From JBGSQR01 sp964509295 (GTDB lineage: Bacteria; Desulfobacterota; Desulfuromonadia; Geobacterales; Pseudopelobacteraceae), in the NCBI GenBank assembly GCA_964509295.1, contig CAZDWS010000001.1, positions 248,001 to 312,000 on the forward strand: a stretch of DNA of 64,000 nucleotides, given 5' to 3'. Positions 8,353-17,745 of this stretch are shown in pieces (within the stretch, counting starts at the first letter, position 1; each line of letters begins with the position of its first letter). The position numbers and the translations under genes are program-made. The notes under the pieces are model-generated. The model saw nothing but the letters and a program-made list of their open reading frames with translations. It was not told the DNA's origin and searched no databases.

Positions 8353-9450
8353 ATGAAAGTCGGAATCGTCGGTTGGCGTGGTATGGTAGGTTCAGTTCTG
8401 ATGCAAAGAATGCGTGAGGAAAATGATTTTGCCGGTATCGAGCCGGTCTTTTTCACTACATCCCAGACCGGACAACCTGCTCCCATGAATGCCGGAACAC
8501 TAAAGGATGCCACGGATATTGCGGAGCTGAAAAAACTGGATGCCATCATCACCTGTCAAGGTGGCGACTATACCAGCGCTGTTCATCCGGAACTACGTAA
8601 ACAGGGCTGGAACGGCTACTGGATCGATGCTGCCAGCACCCTGCGTATGGAACCCAATGCCGTCATCATCCTCGACCCGGTTAACCGCAATGTGATTGAT
8701 GCGGCACTGGCCAATGGTCAGAAAGACTTTATCGGCGGCAACTGCACCGTCAGCCTGATGCTGATGGCGCTGGGCGGTCTGTTCCGTGCCGGTCTGGTGG
8801 AATGGATCACCTCCATGACCTATCAGGCCGCTTCCGGCGCAGGCGCACCAAACATGCGCGAACTGTTGGCTCAGAAAGGTGCACTGCACAATTCCGTTAT
8901 CAGTCTGCTCAAGGACCCGGCCTCCGCAATTCTGGATATCGACCGTGAAGTCACCGCCACCCTGCGCAGTGATGATTTCCCCACCAAGGCTTTCGGCTAT
9001 CCGTTGGCCGGCAGTGTTCTGCCCTGGATCGACAAAGAGGTTGAAGACGGCCAGAGTCGCGAAGAGTGGAAAGGTTTTGTGGAGACCAACAAGATCCTGG
9101 GCACAACCAATCCGATTCCGGTGGACGGACTCTGCGTACGTGTCGGTGCCATGCGCTGCCACAGCCAGGCCATGACCATCAAGCTCAACAAGGATCTGCC
9201 ACTGGCAGAAATTGAAGAGTTGATCAAGAATGATAACCAGTGGGTCAAACTGGTGCCCAACACCAGGGCAGACTCCCTCAGTCAGCTGACTCCGGCTGCA
9301 ACATCAGGAACTCTAACCGTTCCCGTTGGCAGAGTACGCAAGATGAAGATGGGACCGGAATATATTTCAGCCTTTACCTGCGGCGACCAGTTGCTGTGGG
9401 GCGCTGCCGAACCGCTGCGCAGAATGCTGCGGATACTGGTTGAAAAATGA
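8353..9450 (+). CDS. asd: Aspartate-semialdehyde dehydrogenase
   Basis: Asd reduces aspartyl phosphate to aspartate semialdehyde for lysine, threonine, methionine and cell-wall diaminopimelate. The N-terminus VGIVGWRGMVGSVLMQRM is the NADPH-binding signature of the enterobacterial-type enzyme. The catalytic cysteine is C131 in GGNCTVSLM, and the acidic RVGAMRCHSQA stretch lies in the C-terminal half. The ATG at 8353 has GGAGAAAG directly upstream, better than the in-frame TTG at 8341. The product is 365 residues. A terminator at 9494 ends the leuB-asd unit. Confidence 0.96.
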   Translation: MKVGIVGWRGMVGSVLMQRMREENDFAGIEPVFFTTSQTGQPAPMNAGTLKDATDIAELKKLDAIITCQGGDYTSAVHPELRKQGWNGYWIDAASTLRMEPNAVIILDPVNRNVIDAALANGQKDFIGGNCTVSLMLMALGGLFRAGLVEWITSMTYQAASGAGAPNMRELLAQKGALHNSVISLLKDPASAILDIDREVTATLRSDDFPTKAFGYPLAGSVLPWIDKEVEDGQSREEWKGFVETNKILGTTNPIPVDGLCVRVGAMRCHSQAMTIKLNKDLPLAEIEELIKNDNQWVKLVPNTRADSLSQLTPAATSGTLTVPVGRVRKMKMGPEYISAFTCGDQLLWGAAEPLRRMLRILVEK

Positions 9451-9493
9451 GATCTCCACTTTTGAACAGATGTTCAGTTGAATAGATACAACT

Positions 9494-9523
9494 AAAGCGC
9501 CCTGCTTGGGGCGCTTTCTTGTT
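9494..9523 (+). terminator. Terminator after asd
   Basis: Nine-bp stem AAAGCGCCC/GGGCGCTTT (9494-9502, 9509-9517) with a six-base loop, followed by CTTGTTT. It lies just before the ribosome-binding site of the next gene. Confidence 0.85.
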
Positions 9524-9536
9524 TGAAAAGGAAATT

Positions 9537-11921
9537 ATGAATTCGAAGCAGAACAAAGCCGAACTACTGGCCCCGGCCGGATCACTGGAGTCCTTTTTTG
9601 CCGCCATGGAAAAAGGCGCCGACGCAGTTTATGCTGGCCTGCAGGAATTTTCCGCCCGCGCCAGAGCCAAAAATTTCAGTATCAGCCAGATGGAACGGAT
9701 GGTGGCCTATGCCCACAGCCTGGATCGCAAGGTCTACATAACACTCAACACACTAGTCAAGGAAAAGGAGCTGCCGCACCTGGTTGATACCCTGGCTGCT
9801 TTGACGGAAATGCGCGCCGACGGTGTAATTGTACAGGACCTGGCAGTTGCCCGCCTGGTACGCAATCACTTTCCTTCACTTGAATTACATGCCTCAACCC
9901 AGATGACAGTCCACAACGGGCCTGGTGTGCGCATGCTGGGAGAGCTTGGTTTTACCAGAGCAGTACTGGCCCGTGAACTGGCGCTGGATGAAGTGGCCGC
10001 CATTACGGCCTCAACCGATGTGGAAATCGAGACTTTTGTGCATGGCGCACTCTGCTTCTCCATTTCAGGCCAATGTTTCTTTTCCTCCTACCTGGGTGGG
10101 CACAGCGGCAATCGCGGACGTTGCGCCCAACCGTGCCGCAGACTTTATGACCATCGCGGCAAACAGGGTCACTATTTTTCTACCAGCGACCTGTCCGCCA
10201 TTGAAATGATTCCGGATCTGGTTCGAGCAGGTGTCAAATCGCTAAAAATAGAAGGCAGAATGAGATCGGCAGAATACGTGGCCTGTGTTGTGGAAGCCTA
10301 TCGTATGGTTATGGACGCACCGGAAAAAGATCTTAAAGAAGCTGTTCGTGCCGGCAAAGAACTGCTGAAATACTCCTTCGGCCGTACACCGACCAAAGGC
10401 TTCCTGTCTGCGCAACAACCGGACGACATTGCCAATCCCTGGCAAAAGGGTGGTACCGGTCGCTTTATCGGCCAGATCAAAGCGATCAAGGGCAATCGCC
10501 TGACCTTCGAAACCCGCGATCACCTCTTTGTGGGGGACCGCCTGCGCGCCCAGCCCAAGAGCGATATGGCCGGCCAGGCCTGGACCCTGCGCGAACTGTT
10601 CTGCAGCCGGAAAAAGGTCATGGAGGCCCGCCCCGGCAGCACGGTTGAGGTGGAAACACCATTCCGTTTTTCCGTTGGCGATTCAATCTACAAAGTTTCT
10701 TCACGCGAAGCATTTACCATGAGTGAAAATGCCTGCAACCGCCGCCTGCAAGCGATCAAGAAGGATAAGCTGCCCTGCAGTCTGACCATCAGGCTGGTTG
10801 ACGGACAACTCTTCATCCAGGCTGATGTGGTCGGGAATTTATATGATTTCCAGTTCCAACTGGGGCAGCTGGAAGAGGCGCGTTCCACAGATATGCAGGG
10901 TGTGCTGCTGTCACAATTTTCCAAAACCGGTGAAGCTCCGTTCCGCCTGGACTCGCTGCAGGCAACTGATTTTCCGCCTGTCTTGATACACGCCTCACAT
11001 TTCAAAGAAATACGCCGACAGCTTTACAGCAATCTGGAAGAAGCTGTAACCCAGAAGTTCAACGAACTGAATGCCAAAGCCCGCAGGACGGCCCTGAATG
11101 ACGTCATGTCCGTGCATCCGGTCGATCGTTCCGCTGGCCAGTCAACCGGAGGACGTGAAACTCTGACTCTGTTGATTGATCAGCCCCGTGACTGGCGTTT
11201 TCCGTTCCAGCTTGGTGCCGATTTCACCATGCTGACACTGACCAAGGCAGCCATCCATCAGCTCCCCTCATCGGTGCCGCGCATGCGGGATTCGGAGGAT
11301 AAAATCATCTGGCAGCTGCCGTTTATCATTTTTGAACGTGATATTGAGCTCTACCGGGATACACTCAAACAGCTTTACCGCGCCGGATTCCGCCGTTTCG
11401 AGGCCTCCAATATTTCCCACTTCAACCTGTTGAAAAAGTTTGAAGGCATCCATATTTCCACCTGGCACCGCTGCTTTTCCCTGAACAGCCAGGCACTGAA
11501 ATCGTGGCAGGAACTGGGAGCCGAAACCGCCACGCTATATATCGAAGATGACGCCGAAAATCTATCCGATCTGCTCTCTACGTCTATCGGCATCACCCAG
11601 CGGATCATTGCCTATGCTCCCCTGCCTGTCATGACGACCAAGATAAAAATGAAGGATGTTCACAGCAATACTCCACTGCAATCTGATCGCGGCGAGGAAT
11701 ATCGGGTCACCACCCGTGACGGCCTGCAGACCATTACGGCGGCCATCCCGTTTTCCCTGACCGCTCGTCACCATGAATTACGACACAACGGTTGCCGCGC
11801 CTTTCTGATTGACCTGCGCCAGGCTGACCGTGAGTCATGGGGCAATATTATCGGAGCCTTCAAGGCCAGCCGGGAACTGCCGGGGACAACCGAATTCAAT
11901 TATGCACAGGGCCTGGTTTAA
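9537..11921 (+). CDS. U32 peptidase-family protein, RlhA-like (DUF3656 region)
   Basis: The N-terminus (ELLAPAGSLESFFAAMEKGADAVYAG) and GNRGRCAQPCR with nearby cysteines mark the U32 family. In this family the cysteines can hold an iron-sulfur cluster. YLGGHSGNRGRCAQPCR and KIEGRMRSAEYVACVV are in the first 260 residues. The later part resembles the DUF3656 extension of RlhA, which hydroxylates 23S rRNA C2501 in E. coli. The 794-residue length is longer than E. coli RlhA (about 650), so the same substrate is only inferred. The ATG at 9537 has AAAAGGAA upstream. The next gene starts immediately at its stop codon. Confidence 0.85.
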   Translation: MNSKQNKAELLAPAGSLESFFAAMEKGADAVYAGLQEFSARARAKNFSISQMERMVAYAHSLDRKVYITLNTLVKEKELPHLVDTLAALTEMRADGVIVQDLAVARLVRNHFPSLELHASTQMTVHNGPGVRMLGELGFTRAVLARELALDEVAAITASTDVEIETFVHGALCFSISGQCFFSSYLGGHSGNRGRCAQPCRRLYDHRGKQGHYFSTSDLSAIEMIPDLVRAGVKSLKIEGRMRSAEYVACVVEAYRMVMDAPEKDLKEAVRAGKELLKYSFGRTPTKGFLSAQQPDDIANPWQKGGTGRFIGQIKAIKGNRLTFETRDHLFVGDRLRAQPKSDMAGQAWTLRELFCSRKKVMEARPGSTVEVETPFRFSVGDSIYKVSSREAFTMSENACNRRLQAIKKDKLPCSLTIRLVDGQLFIQADVVGNLYDFQFQLGQLEEARSTDMQGVLLSQFSKTGEAPFRLDSLQATDFPPVLIHASHFKEIRRQLYSNLEEAVTQKFNELNAKARRTALNDVMSVHPVDRSAGQSTGGRETLTLLIDQPRDWRFPFQLGADFTMLTLTKAAIHQLPSSVPRMRDSEDKIIWQLPFIIFERDIELYRDTLKQLYRAGFRRFEASNISHFNLLKKFEGIHISTWHRCFSLNSQALKSWQELGAETATLYIEDDAENLSDLLSTSIGITQRIIAYAPLPVMTTKIKMKDVHSNTPLQSDRGEEYRVTTRDGLQTITAAIPFSLTARHHELRHNGCRAFLIDLRQADRESWGNIIGAFKASRELPGTTEFNYAQGLV

Positions 11922-12434
11922 GTGAAGATCCTGGCTGTCATAGGCTCGCTGTTTCTACTGCTGACAACAGACGTCTTTGCCGGTCAGACAGTTATCGGCA
12001 TGGTGCGCAATGTCTACGATGGCGACACTATCCTGATGACTACCAAAACACAAAGCAAGATGAAGGTTCGCCTGTACGGCATTGACTCCCCTGAAACCGG
12101 ACGCCCGGAACAGCCCTATGCCCGGATCGCCCGTCGCACCCTGATGTACAAGGTCATGGGACGCGAGGTGACTGCCGAGATTATTGAGTCGGACAAATAC
12201 AATCGGGCTGTAGCAGTAATCCGCTATCAGGGACGGGATATTAACCGGGAGATGGTTGCAGACGGCATGGCCTGGGCCTATCGTCAATACCTGCAAGGGC
12301 CTTACGTTTCACAATATATTGATTCAGAAGAACGGGCCCGGGCCCGGCACAAAGGTTTGTGGCGCACACCCAATCCGCAACCCCCATGGGAGTTTCGAAA
12401 AGCTCATAATAGCGGGGGTCGGCACAAGCGCTGA
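11922..12434 (+). CDS. Secreted thermonuclease-family (SNase-like) protein
   Basis: A 170-residue protein with an N-terminal signal peptide (about 20 residues, ending VFA-G) followed by a staphylococcal nuclease fold: DGDTI, RLYGIDSPE (calcium-site aspartate, then catalytic residues) and DKYNRAVA. It should cleave DNA or RNA outside the cytoplasm. The GTG start at 11922 directly abuts the stop of the U32 gene, with only a weak AGGG before it, so translation is probably coupled. The C-terminus LWRTPNPQPPWEFRK is typical of bacterial family members. Confidence 0.88.
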   Translation: MKILAVIGSLFLLLTTDVFAGQTVIGMVRNVYDGDTILMTTKTQSKMKVRLYGIDSPETGRPEQPYARIARRTLMYKVMGREVTAEIIESDKYNRAVAVIRYQGRDINREMVADGMAWAYRQYLQGPYVSQYIDSEERARARHKGLWRTPNPQPPWEFRKAHNSGGRHKR

Positions 12435-12476
12435 CGTACATGAACCACGCATTATGATCAGTTTAGGAGATAACAT

Positions 12477-13103
12477 ATGAGCATGTCTGATGAAACTATA
12501 GCAATCAACGATACCTTGAAAACCATCAAGGCGCGGCGCAGTATAAGAACATTTGCCAAAGACGAGATACCTGATGAACAGATTAGGATCCTGCTGCAGG
12601 CAGCCAATGAAGCGCCATCGGCCCATAATCAGCAATCCTGGCGATTTATTGTTCTCAAGGGAGAAAAAAAACAGGGACTGGCCGATCTGGTTTCTGAAGC
12701 TGCGCCCCGCTTTTCCAAACCGGCCCAGGCACTGCTGCGCATGTCGGCCCGCAGCATCGCCAGCGCGCCGGTTGTAATCGCTGTTGCCAATTCCGGTGAC
12801 CTGATCGACCATGGCACCGAACTGTTCAGCGGGGAAAAGGATCTGGCCGGAGATTTTTTCAGGACTATGGAGATCCAAAGCTCTGCAGCAGCTGTTCAGA
12901 ATATGCTGCTTGCAGCTACCTCCCTCGGCCTGGCCACAGTCTGGCTCGGCATTATGTTCCTGCTCAAAGATGATGTCCTCCGGTATCTTGAAGAACCGTC
13001 CGGTGAATTTATGGCGGTGGTACCTGTCGGGCTGCCTTCCAGGGCGGCCGGATCTCCACCCAAAAAGCAGTCTTTTGAAATGAAGGTGACTTATCTGGGC
13101 TGA
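12477..13103 (+). CDS. Nitroreductase-family flavoprotein
   Basis: A 208-residue FMN-dependent oxidoreductase. The N-terminal RRSIRTFAKDEIPDEQI and NEAPSAHNQQSWRFIV are the FMN phosphate-binding and ribityl-binding signatures, and AVQNMLLAATSLGLATVW is the central helix of the family. Substrates in this family range from nitroaromatics to quinones and cofactors and cannot be told from sequence. The ATG at 12477 has TAGGAGATAAC upstream. It lies 112 bp before the hydrogenase-like operon, and no terminator is seen between them. Confidence 0.9.
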   Translation: MSMSDETIAINDTLKTIKARRSIRTFAKDEIPDEQIRILLQAANEAPSAHNQQSWRFIVLKGEKKQGLADLVSEAAPRFSKPAQALLRMSARSIASAPVVIAVANSGDLIDHGTELFSGEKDLAGDFFRTMEIQSSAAAVQNMLLAATSLGLATVWLGIMFLLKDDVLRYLEEPSGEFMAVVPVGLPSRAAGSPPKKQSFEMKVTYLG

Positions 13104-13215
13104 TACGGCTATTTTTGAAGAATGAGCAGACTGCAATAAATTCTTCACACATTTTAACTGTGGGAGTATATTGTCGCCAGTTATGAAAGGTAGTCCGGAA
13201 TACTTCTTGAGGTGA

Positions 13216-14130
13216 ATGGACTTGACACATATCCTGATTCATCTTCTGCTGGTTGCCAGCCTGCCGCCGCTTCTGTTCGGTATTATCAACCGTACCAAAG
13301 CGCTGATCGCCGGCCGCACCGGCCCTCCCCTGCTTCAGCCCTACTATGACCTGTACCGTCTGCTGCGCAAAGGGACGGTCTTCAGCACTACCACTACCTG
13401 GGTTTTCAAGGCCGGTCCGATCATAACCCTGGCCACTCTGCTGACCGCTTCCCTGCTGATCCCGCTTGGTAACCACCGGCCACCGGTTTCATTTAACGGT
13501 GACATGATCCTGTTTGCCTATCTTCTGGCGCTTGGCCGTTTTTTCACCACCGTCGCTGCCATGGACACCGGTTCCAGTTTTGAAGGGATGGGCTCCGTAC
13601 GTGAAGTCACCTTTTCCTGCCTGGCCGAACCGGTCGTCTTTATCGTCCTGCTTTCCCTTTCGCGATTGTCAGGTTCACTGTCGCTTTCAGGTCTTTTGAC
13701 CTATTCTTCAGCCATGCTCTGGATGACCTCAGGTGCGGCCATGATCATGCTGGTTGCCAGCCTGTTTTTTATCCTGTTGGCCGAGAACTGCCGCATCCCC
13801 TTTGACGACCCCAACACCCATCTGGAACTGACCATGATTCATGAGGTCATGGCACTGGATCACAGCGGGCCTGCCTATGGGATGATCATTTACAGCGCCA
13901 CACTCAAATTGTTCATTATTGGTGCTTTCTTCCTGCATGTTGCCCTGCCGCTGCGAATTTCCAATGGCTATCTGGATTGGCTGTTTTTTCTGGGTTCAAT
14001 TTTTCTGCTTGCGGTAGCTATCGGCCTGGTTGAATCTGTCATGGCCCGTTTCCGTATGACACGGATACCTCAGATGCTGCTGTCCGCCTGTGTTCTTTCC
14101 GCCTTTGCCATGATACTGGTCTTGAGGTAA
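13216..14130 (+). CDS. HyfC/NuoH-like membrane subunit of a hydrogenase-related complex
   Basis: A 304-residue membrane protein with about eight hydrophobic segments. RTGPPLLQPYYDLYRLLRKG and CRIPFDDPNTHLELTMIHEVM are the conserved loops of the NuoH/HycD/HyfC family, the subunit that couples the peripheral arm to ion translocation in complex I and group 4 hydrogenases. It is the first gene of a tight four-gene run (gap of 4 bp to the next). ATG at 13216 follows TTGAGGTG. The large subunit encoded three genes later lacks NiFe ligands, pointing to an Ehr-type complex. Confidence 0.88.
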   Translation: MDLTHILIHLLLVASLPPLLFGIINRTKALIAGRTGPPLLQPYYDLYRLLRKGTVFSTTTTWVFKAGPIITLATLLTASLLIPLGNHRPPVSFNGDMILFAYLLALGRFFTTVAAMDTGSSFEGMGSVREVTFSCLAEPVVFIVLLSLSRLSGSLSLSGLLTYSSAMLWMTSGAAMIMLVASLFFILLAENCRIPFDDPNTHLELTMIHEVMALDHSGPAYGMIIYSATLKLFIIGAFFLHVALPLRISNGYLDWLFFLGSIFLLAVAIGLVESVMARFRMTRIPQMLLSACVLSAFAMILVLR

Positions 14131-14134
14131 CTGC

Positions 14135-14779
14135 ATGAATTTCGCTACTGATCAGCTACTGGCACTTGTTTTACTGATCAACATTGTAATTCTTGGTACC
14201 AGACGCACGGATATTGCCATTCGCGCCATCTCCATCCAGGGTATCTTTATAGGGTTGTTGCCACTGATAATGCACGCCTTCGGCTATCAACTACTTGCCA
14301 TGACTCTGCTGGTATTGGCAGTAAAAGGTCTTTTCATACCCTGGCTGCTGCTGAGAGCGATCAGAAAGGTTCATTTTGCCGAAGATGTGCGTCCGCTTTT
14401 CGGTTACAGCGGTAATATTATTGCTGGTGCGCTGACCACTGTACTGGCCTTTGCCGTTTCGACCCACCTGCCTCTGGCACCAGCCCATCAGGGGCTTTTG
14501 ATCGTACCGGTATCACTGGCTACCATACTGGCCGGTGCCATCAACCTGGCCACCAGAAGAAAAGCCATCAATCAGGTTGTTGGCTATCTGCTGCTGGAAA
14601 ACGGCATCTTTCTGTTCGGCCTGTTATTGACTGAAACCATGCCATTAATGGTCGAAGCCGGTGCGCTGCTGGACCTGATTGCCGGTATTTTCGTCATGGG
14701 CATTATTATCAATCATATCAACCGCGAGTTTTCTTCCATTGACACCAGCCACTTAACAGCACTGCGGGAGTCGGAATAA
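14135..14779 (+). CDS. HyfE-like membrane subunit
   Basis: A 214-residue protein made almost wholly of hydrophobic helices, with the conserved ending NHINREFSSIDTSHLTALRE seen in hydrogenase-4 component E. HyfE-like subunits resemble NuoK plus part of NuoJ and are thought to help ion transfer. It lies 4 bp after the HyfC-like gene and its stop overlaps the start of the next gene by one base, so it is cotranslated. ATG at 14135 follows GAGGTAACTGC. Confidence 0.85.
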   Translation: MNFATDQLLALVLLINIVILGTRRTDIAIRAISIQGIFIGLLPLIMHAFGYQLLAMTLLVLAVKGLFIPWLLLRAIRKVHFAEDVRPLFGYSGNIIAGALTTVLAFAVSTHLPLAPAHQGLLIVPVSLATILAGAINLATRRKAINQVVGYLLLENGIFLFGLLLTETMPLMVEAGALLDLIAGIFVMGIIINHINREFSSIDTSHLTALRESE

Positions 14780-16218
14780 TGCTGACTGTCACTTTGCTGA
14801 TAATCTTGCCGCTGCTGGGAGCTCTGACCTCCTGGCTGGTTCCTTCCAACCACAATCGCCCCTGGGTGCTGCCGGTTCTTGCCTGTGCACACCTGGCACT
14901 ATCAGTTGCGGCAGTTTCATACTCAACCGATGGTTCAAGCAACGACTGGATTCATCTGGATGCTATCGGCAAGGTCTTTCTGCTGGAATTTTCAGTACTC
15001 TTCTGCGCCTGCTCATTTTATTCCGTTGACTATCTGCAATACCGGCACGAACGTGACAACCGTGTTCTCTGTACCGGAATGCTGGTTTGTCTATCGGCCA
15101 TGTCGTTAACGGTTGTATCCCACCACCTGGGTCTACTTTGGCTGGCCATCGAGACCACCACTCTGACCATGGCCCCCATGGTCTATTTCAATCATAATGC
15201 CCGTTCCATCGAAGCAACCTGGAAGTATATGCTGATCTGTTCCGTCGGCATTGCACTGGCCCTGCTGGGGATATTTTTTCTGGCCTATTCAACCGTTGTG
15301 GTCGGACTGGAACCGTCTCTGATTCTGGAAGAGTTACAGGGTTATGCCTCACGCTTGCCCAAGGTCTGGCTCAATGCAGCGTTTATCTTCATGCTGATCG
15401 GGTATGGAACCAAAATGGGGCTGGCACCCATGCATACCTGGAAACCTGATGCCTATGGTGAGGCACCCGGTATCGTCGGCGCCATGATGGCCGGTGGCCT
15501 TGCCAATTGCGGTTTTCTGGGATTGATCAGGATTTATCAGATCTGCATGCATTCGGGGGACGTGCGCTTTTTTCATCATGTCCTGATCGGCATGGGGCTG
15601 TTTTCCATCGCAGTTGCCGCACTATTCCTGGTTCGTCAAACAGATTTCAAGCGCATGCTGGCCTATTCCAGTGTGGAGCATATGGGACTGTTCACACTGG
15701 CTCTGGGGCTGGGCGGCAAAGCGCTATTTGGAGCCATGCTGCATGTTATTGCCAATGGCCTGGGAAAAGGTGTGTTGTTTCTTGTTTCCGGCAACATCCA
15801 CCGGGCCTTTGCTTCCAAAAATATGGAAGTTGCCAGGGGCACACTTAAACGGGCACCCTGGAGCGGAACACTGTTTCTGCTCGGCTTTTTCGGTTTAACC
15901 GGTTCTCCACCTTTTGCCACCTTTGCCAGCGAGTTTTCCATTTTCTCCGGCGCCCTGGGACAGGGGCATTTACTGATAGCAATAACCTTAGCCATACTCT
16001 TGTCAGTGGCTTTTCTGGGTATGTCGTTTACTGTTCTACCGGTTGTTTTTGGAGACCCGCCCGCCAAAAGGCAGCGCACCAAATACAAAGATACTGTTTT
16101 GCTGATTGCCCCCTCCATGACACTGTTGATTTTGCTGGCAATCATCGGCATCTGGCTGCCCGCTCCGCTGCTGGATATTCTAAATTCTGCGGCAGCACTC
16201 CTTGAGGTTCCGAAATGA
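14779..16218 (+). CDS. HyfF/NuoN-like antiporter-type membrane subunit
   Basis: A 479-residue multi-pass protein of the proton-conducting antiporter family (NuoL/M/N, HyfB/D/F, MrpA/D). The signature GYGTKMGLAPMHTWKPDAYGEAPG has the conserved lysine and histidine of the channel, and a second lysine lies in DFKRMLAYSSVEHMG. It is the only antiporter-like subunit in the module, and no HyfB-like partner is encoded beside it. It overlaps both neighbours: one base with HyfE-like and 4 bp with the large-subunit gene. Confidence 0.87.
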   Translation: MLTVTLLIILPLLGALTSWLVPSNHNRPWVLPVLACAHLALSVAAVSYSTDGSSNDWIHLDAIGKVFLLEFSVLFCACSFYSVDYLQYRHERDNRVLCTGMLVCLSAMSLTVVSHHLGLLWLAIETTTLTMAPMVYFNHNARSIEATWKYMLICSVGIALALLGIFFLAYSTVVVGLEPSLILEELQGYASRLPKVWLNAAFIFMLIGYGTKMGLAPMHTWKPDAYGEAPGIVGAMMAGGLANCGFLGLIRIYQICMHSGDVRFFHHVLIGMGLFSIAVAALFLVRQTDFKRMLAYSSVEHMGLFTLALGLGGKALFGAMLHVIANGLGKGVLFLVSGNIHRAFASKNMEVARGTLKRAPWSGTLFLLGFFGLTGSPPFATFASEFSIFSGALGQGHLLIAITLAILLSVAFLGMSFTVLPVVFGDPPAKRQRTKYKDTVLLIAPSMTLLILLAIIGIWLPAPLLDILNSAAALLEVPK

Positions 16219-17735
16219 ACGCTGAAACCGTGATCAAGACATTCCGCAACGGTGAAAGTATCGCCACTCATGATGTTCCAGAGATGGCACTGGAGGATTT
16301 CCTTCAGGCCATCGTGGAACTGACCGGCCAGCAGTGGCATATCTGCAGCTATTTCGGAGTGGTGGACCAGGAAGGTGTTGCGCTGTGGTGTATTCTTTCC
16401 GGTTCAAATATGAGACTGGGTGCAGTCAGATCCTGGGCTGAAGATAACCTGCCCAGCATTACGTCCGTCTGTCCCGAAGCACATCTTTTTGAACGTGAAA
16501 TAGCCGAGCAATGCGGATTAATCATTGAGGATCATCCCTGGTTCAAGCCTGTCCGCTATCACCATTCCATGCGTACTAGCCACGATGCCTGGGGCCGGAA
16601 CAGGCATGATGTCATCCTTCCGTCTGTTGGTGATTTTTATCGGCTGGAAGGCCAGGAAGTACATGAAGTGGCCGTGGGACCTGTACACGCCGGTATAATT
16701 GAACCGGGGCATTTCCGATTTCAATGTCATGGCGAAAAAGTATTTCACCTGGAAATTTCCATGGGGTATCAGCATCGCGGCATCGAGCAGGCGCTTGTCA
16801 ATGGTCCGCACCCCACAACCATGGCTCAGATGGAAACCATTGCCGGAGACACAACAATTGGCCATGCCTCTGCCTATGCCATGATCATGGAAGGTTTGAC
16901 CGATATGGAGCCATCAACCCAGGCTGAGTCCATCAGAGTTATTGCATTGGAACTGGAACGCCTGGCGAATCACTGCGGCGACCTGGGAGCACTGGCAGGT
17001 GATGTGGGTTATCTGCCGACCATGTCCTATTGTGGCCGTATCAGGGGAGATTTTCTTAACATGACCGCTGTTCTTTGCGGCAGCCGTTTCGGGCGCGGCC
17101 TTATTCGGCCTGGTGGTGTCAATTTCAACTGTTCACACGGCCAGGTCGTTGAACTTCTGCGCAGGCTGAATGCTGCCCGCATTGACTATAGCGGTGCCGT
17201 TGAACTGTTATGGGACTCGGCATCCGTAATGGCCCGTTTTTCCAAAACCGGCCTGGTCAAACGTGAAGATGCTCTGGCACTGGGACTGGTCGGTCCGGCG
17301 GCCCGGGCCTGTAATATAGACCGCGATATCAGGCGTGACCACCCTTTTGGCCTCTATCGTGCCTCCCAGCCTGCTGTAAAGCTTGAATCAGGTGGTGATG
17401 TACTGGCACGCGCTCAAGTGCGCTGGCAGGAATCTCTGGCCTCCATGGAGTATATTCATGACCGGCTTAATACCTTGTCTGGAGGAGTTCTGCTGAAATC
17501 TTCTGCTCAACCCGGATCTGAGATGCTGACTGTAGCGCTGGTGGAAGGATGGCGTGGCGAAATATGTCATACTGCAATTACTGATAATGCGGGAAAATTT
17601 CTACGCTACAAAATAACTGATCCTTCATTTCACAACTGGAACGGTCTGGCCATGTCGCTACGTAATGAGCAGATCTCTGATTTTCCGCTCTGCAATAAAA
17701 GCTTTAACCTTTCCTACTGTGGTTTTGACCTGTAG
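16215..17735 (+). CDS. HyfG-like large subunit lacking NiFe ligands (Ehr type)
   Basis: A 506-residue fusion of a NuoC-like N-terminal domain (about 1-150) and a NuoD/hydrogenase large-subunit domain (VGPVHAGIIEPGHFRF, MGYQHRGIEQAL). Where group 4 hydrogenases have RVCGICGFAHS this protein reads ETIAGDTTIGHAS, and the C-terminal DPCxxC is replaced by NLSYCG. Three of the four metal-binding cysteines are therefore gone, and hydrogen chemistry is not expected. This fits the energy-converting hydrogenase-related (Ehr) complexes described in Geobacter. No small (NuoB-like) subunit or ferredoxin gene follows; the next gene is on the other strand. Confidence 0.85.
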   Translation: MNAETVIKTFRNGESIATHDVPEMALEDFLQAIVELTGQQWHICSYFGVVDQEGVALWCILSGSNMRLGAVRSWAEDNLPSITSVCPEAHLFEREIAEQCGLIIEDHPWFKPVRYHHSMRTSHDAWGRNRHDVILPSVGDFYRLEGQEVHEVAVGPVHAGIIEPGHFRFQCHGEKVFHLEISMGYQHRGIEQALVNGPHPTTMAQMETIAGDTTIGHASAYAMIMEGLTDMEPSTQAESIRVIALELERLANHCGDLGALAGDVGYLPTMSYCGRIRGDFLNMTAVLCGSRFGRGLIRPGGVNFNCSHGQVVELLRRLNAARIDYSGAVELLWDSASVMARFSKTGLVKREDALALGLVGPAARACNIDRDIRRDHPFGLYRASQPAVKLESGGDVLARAQVRWQESLASMEYIHDRLNTLSGGVLLKSSAQPGSEMLTVALVEGWRGEICHTAITDNAGKFLRYKITDPSFHNWNGLAMSLRNEQISDFPLCNKSFNLSYCGFDL

Positions 17736-17745
17736 GGCAAAGCGA

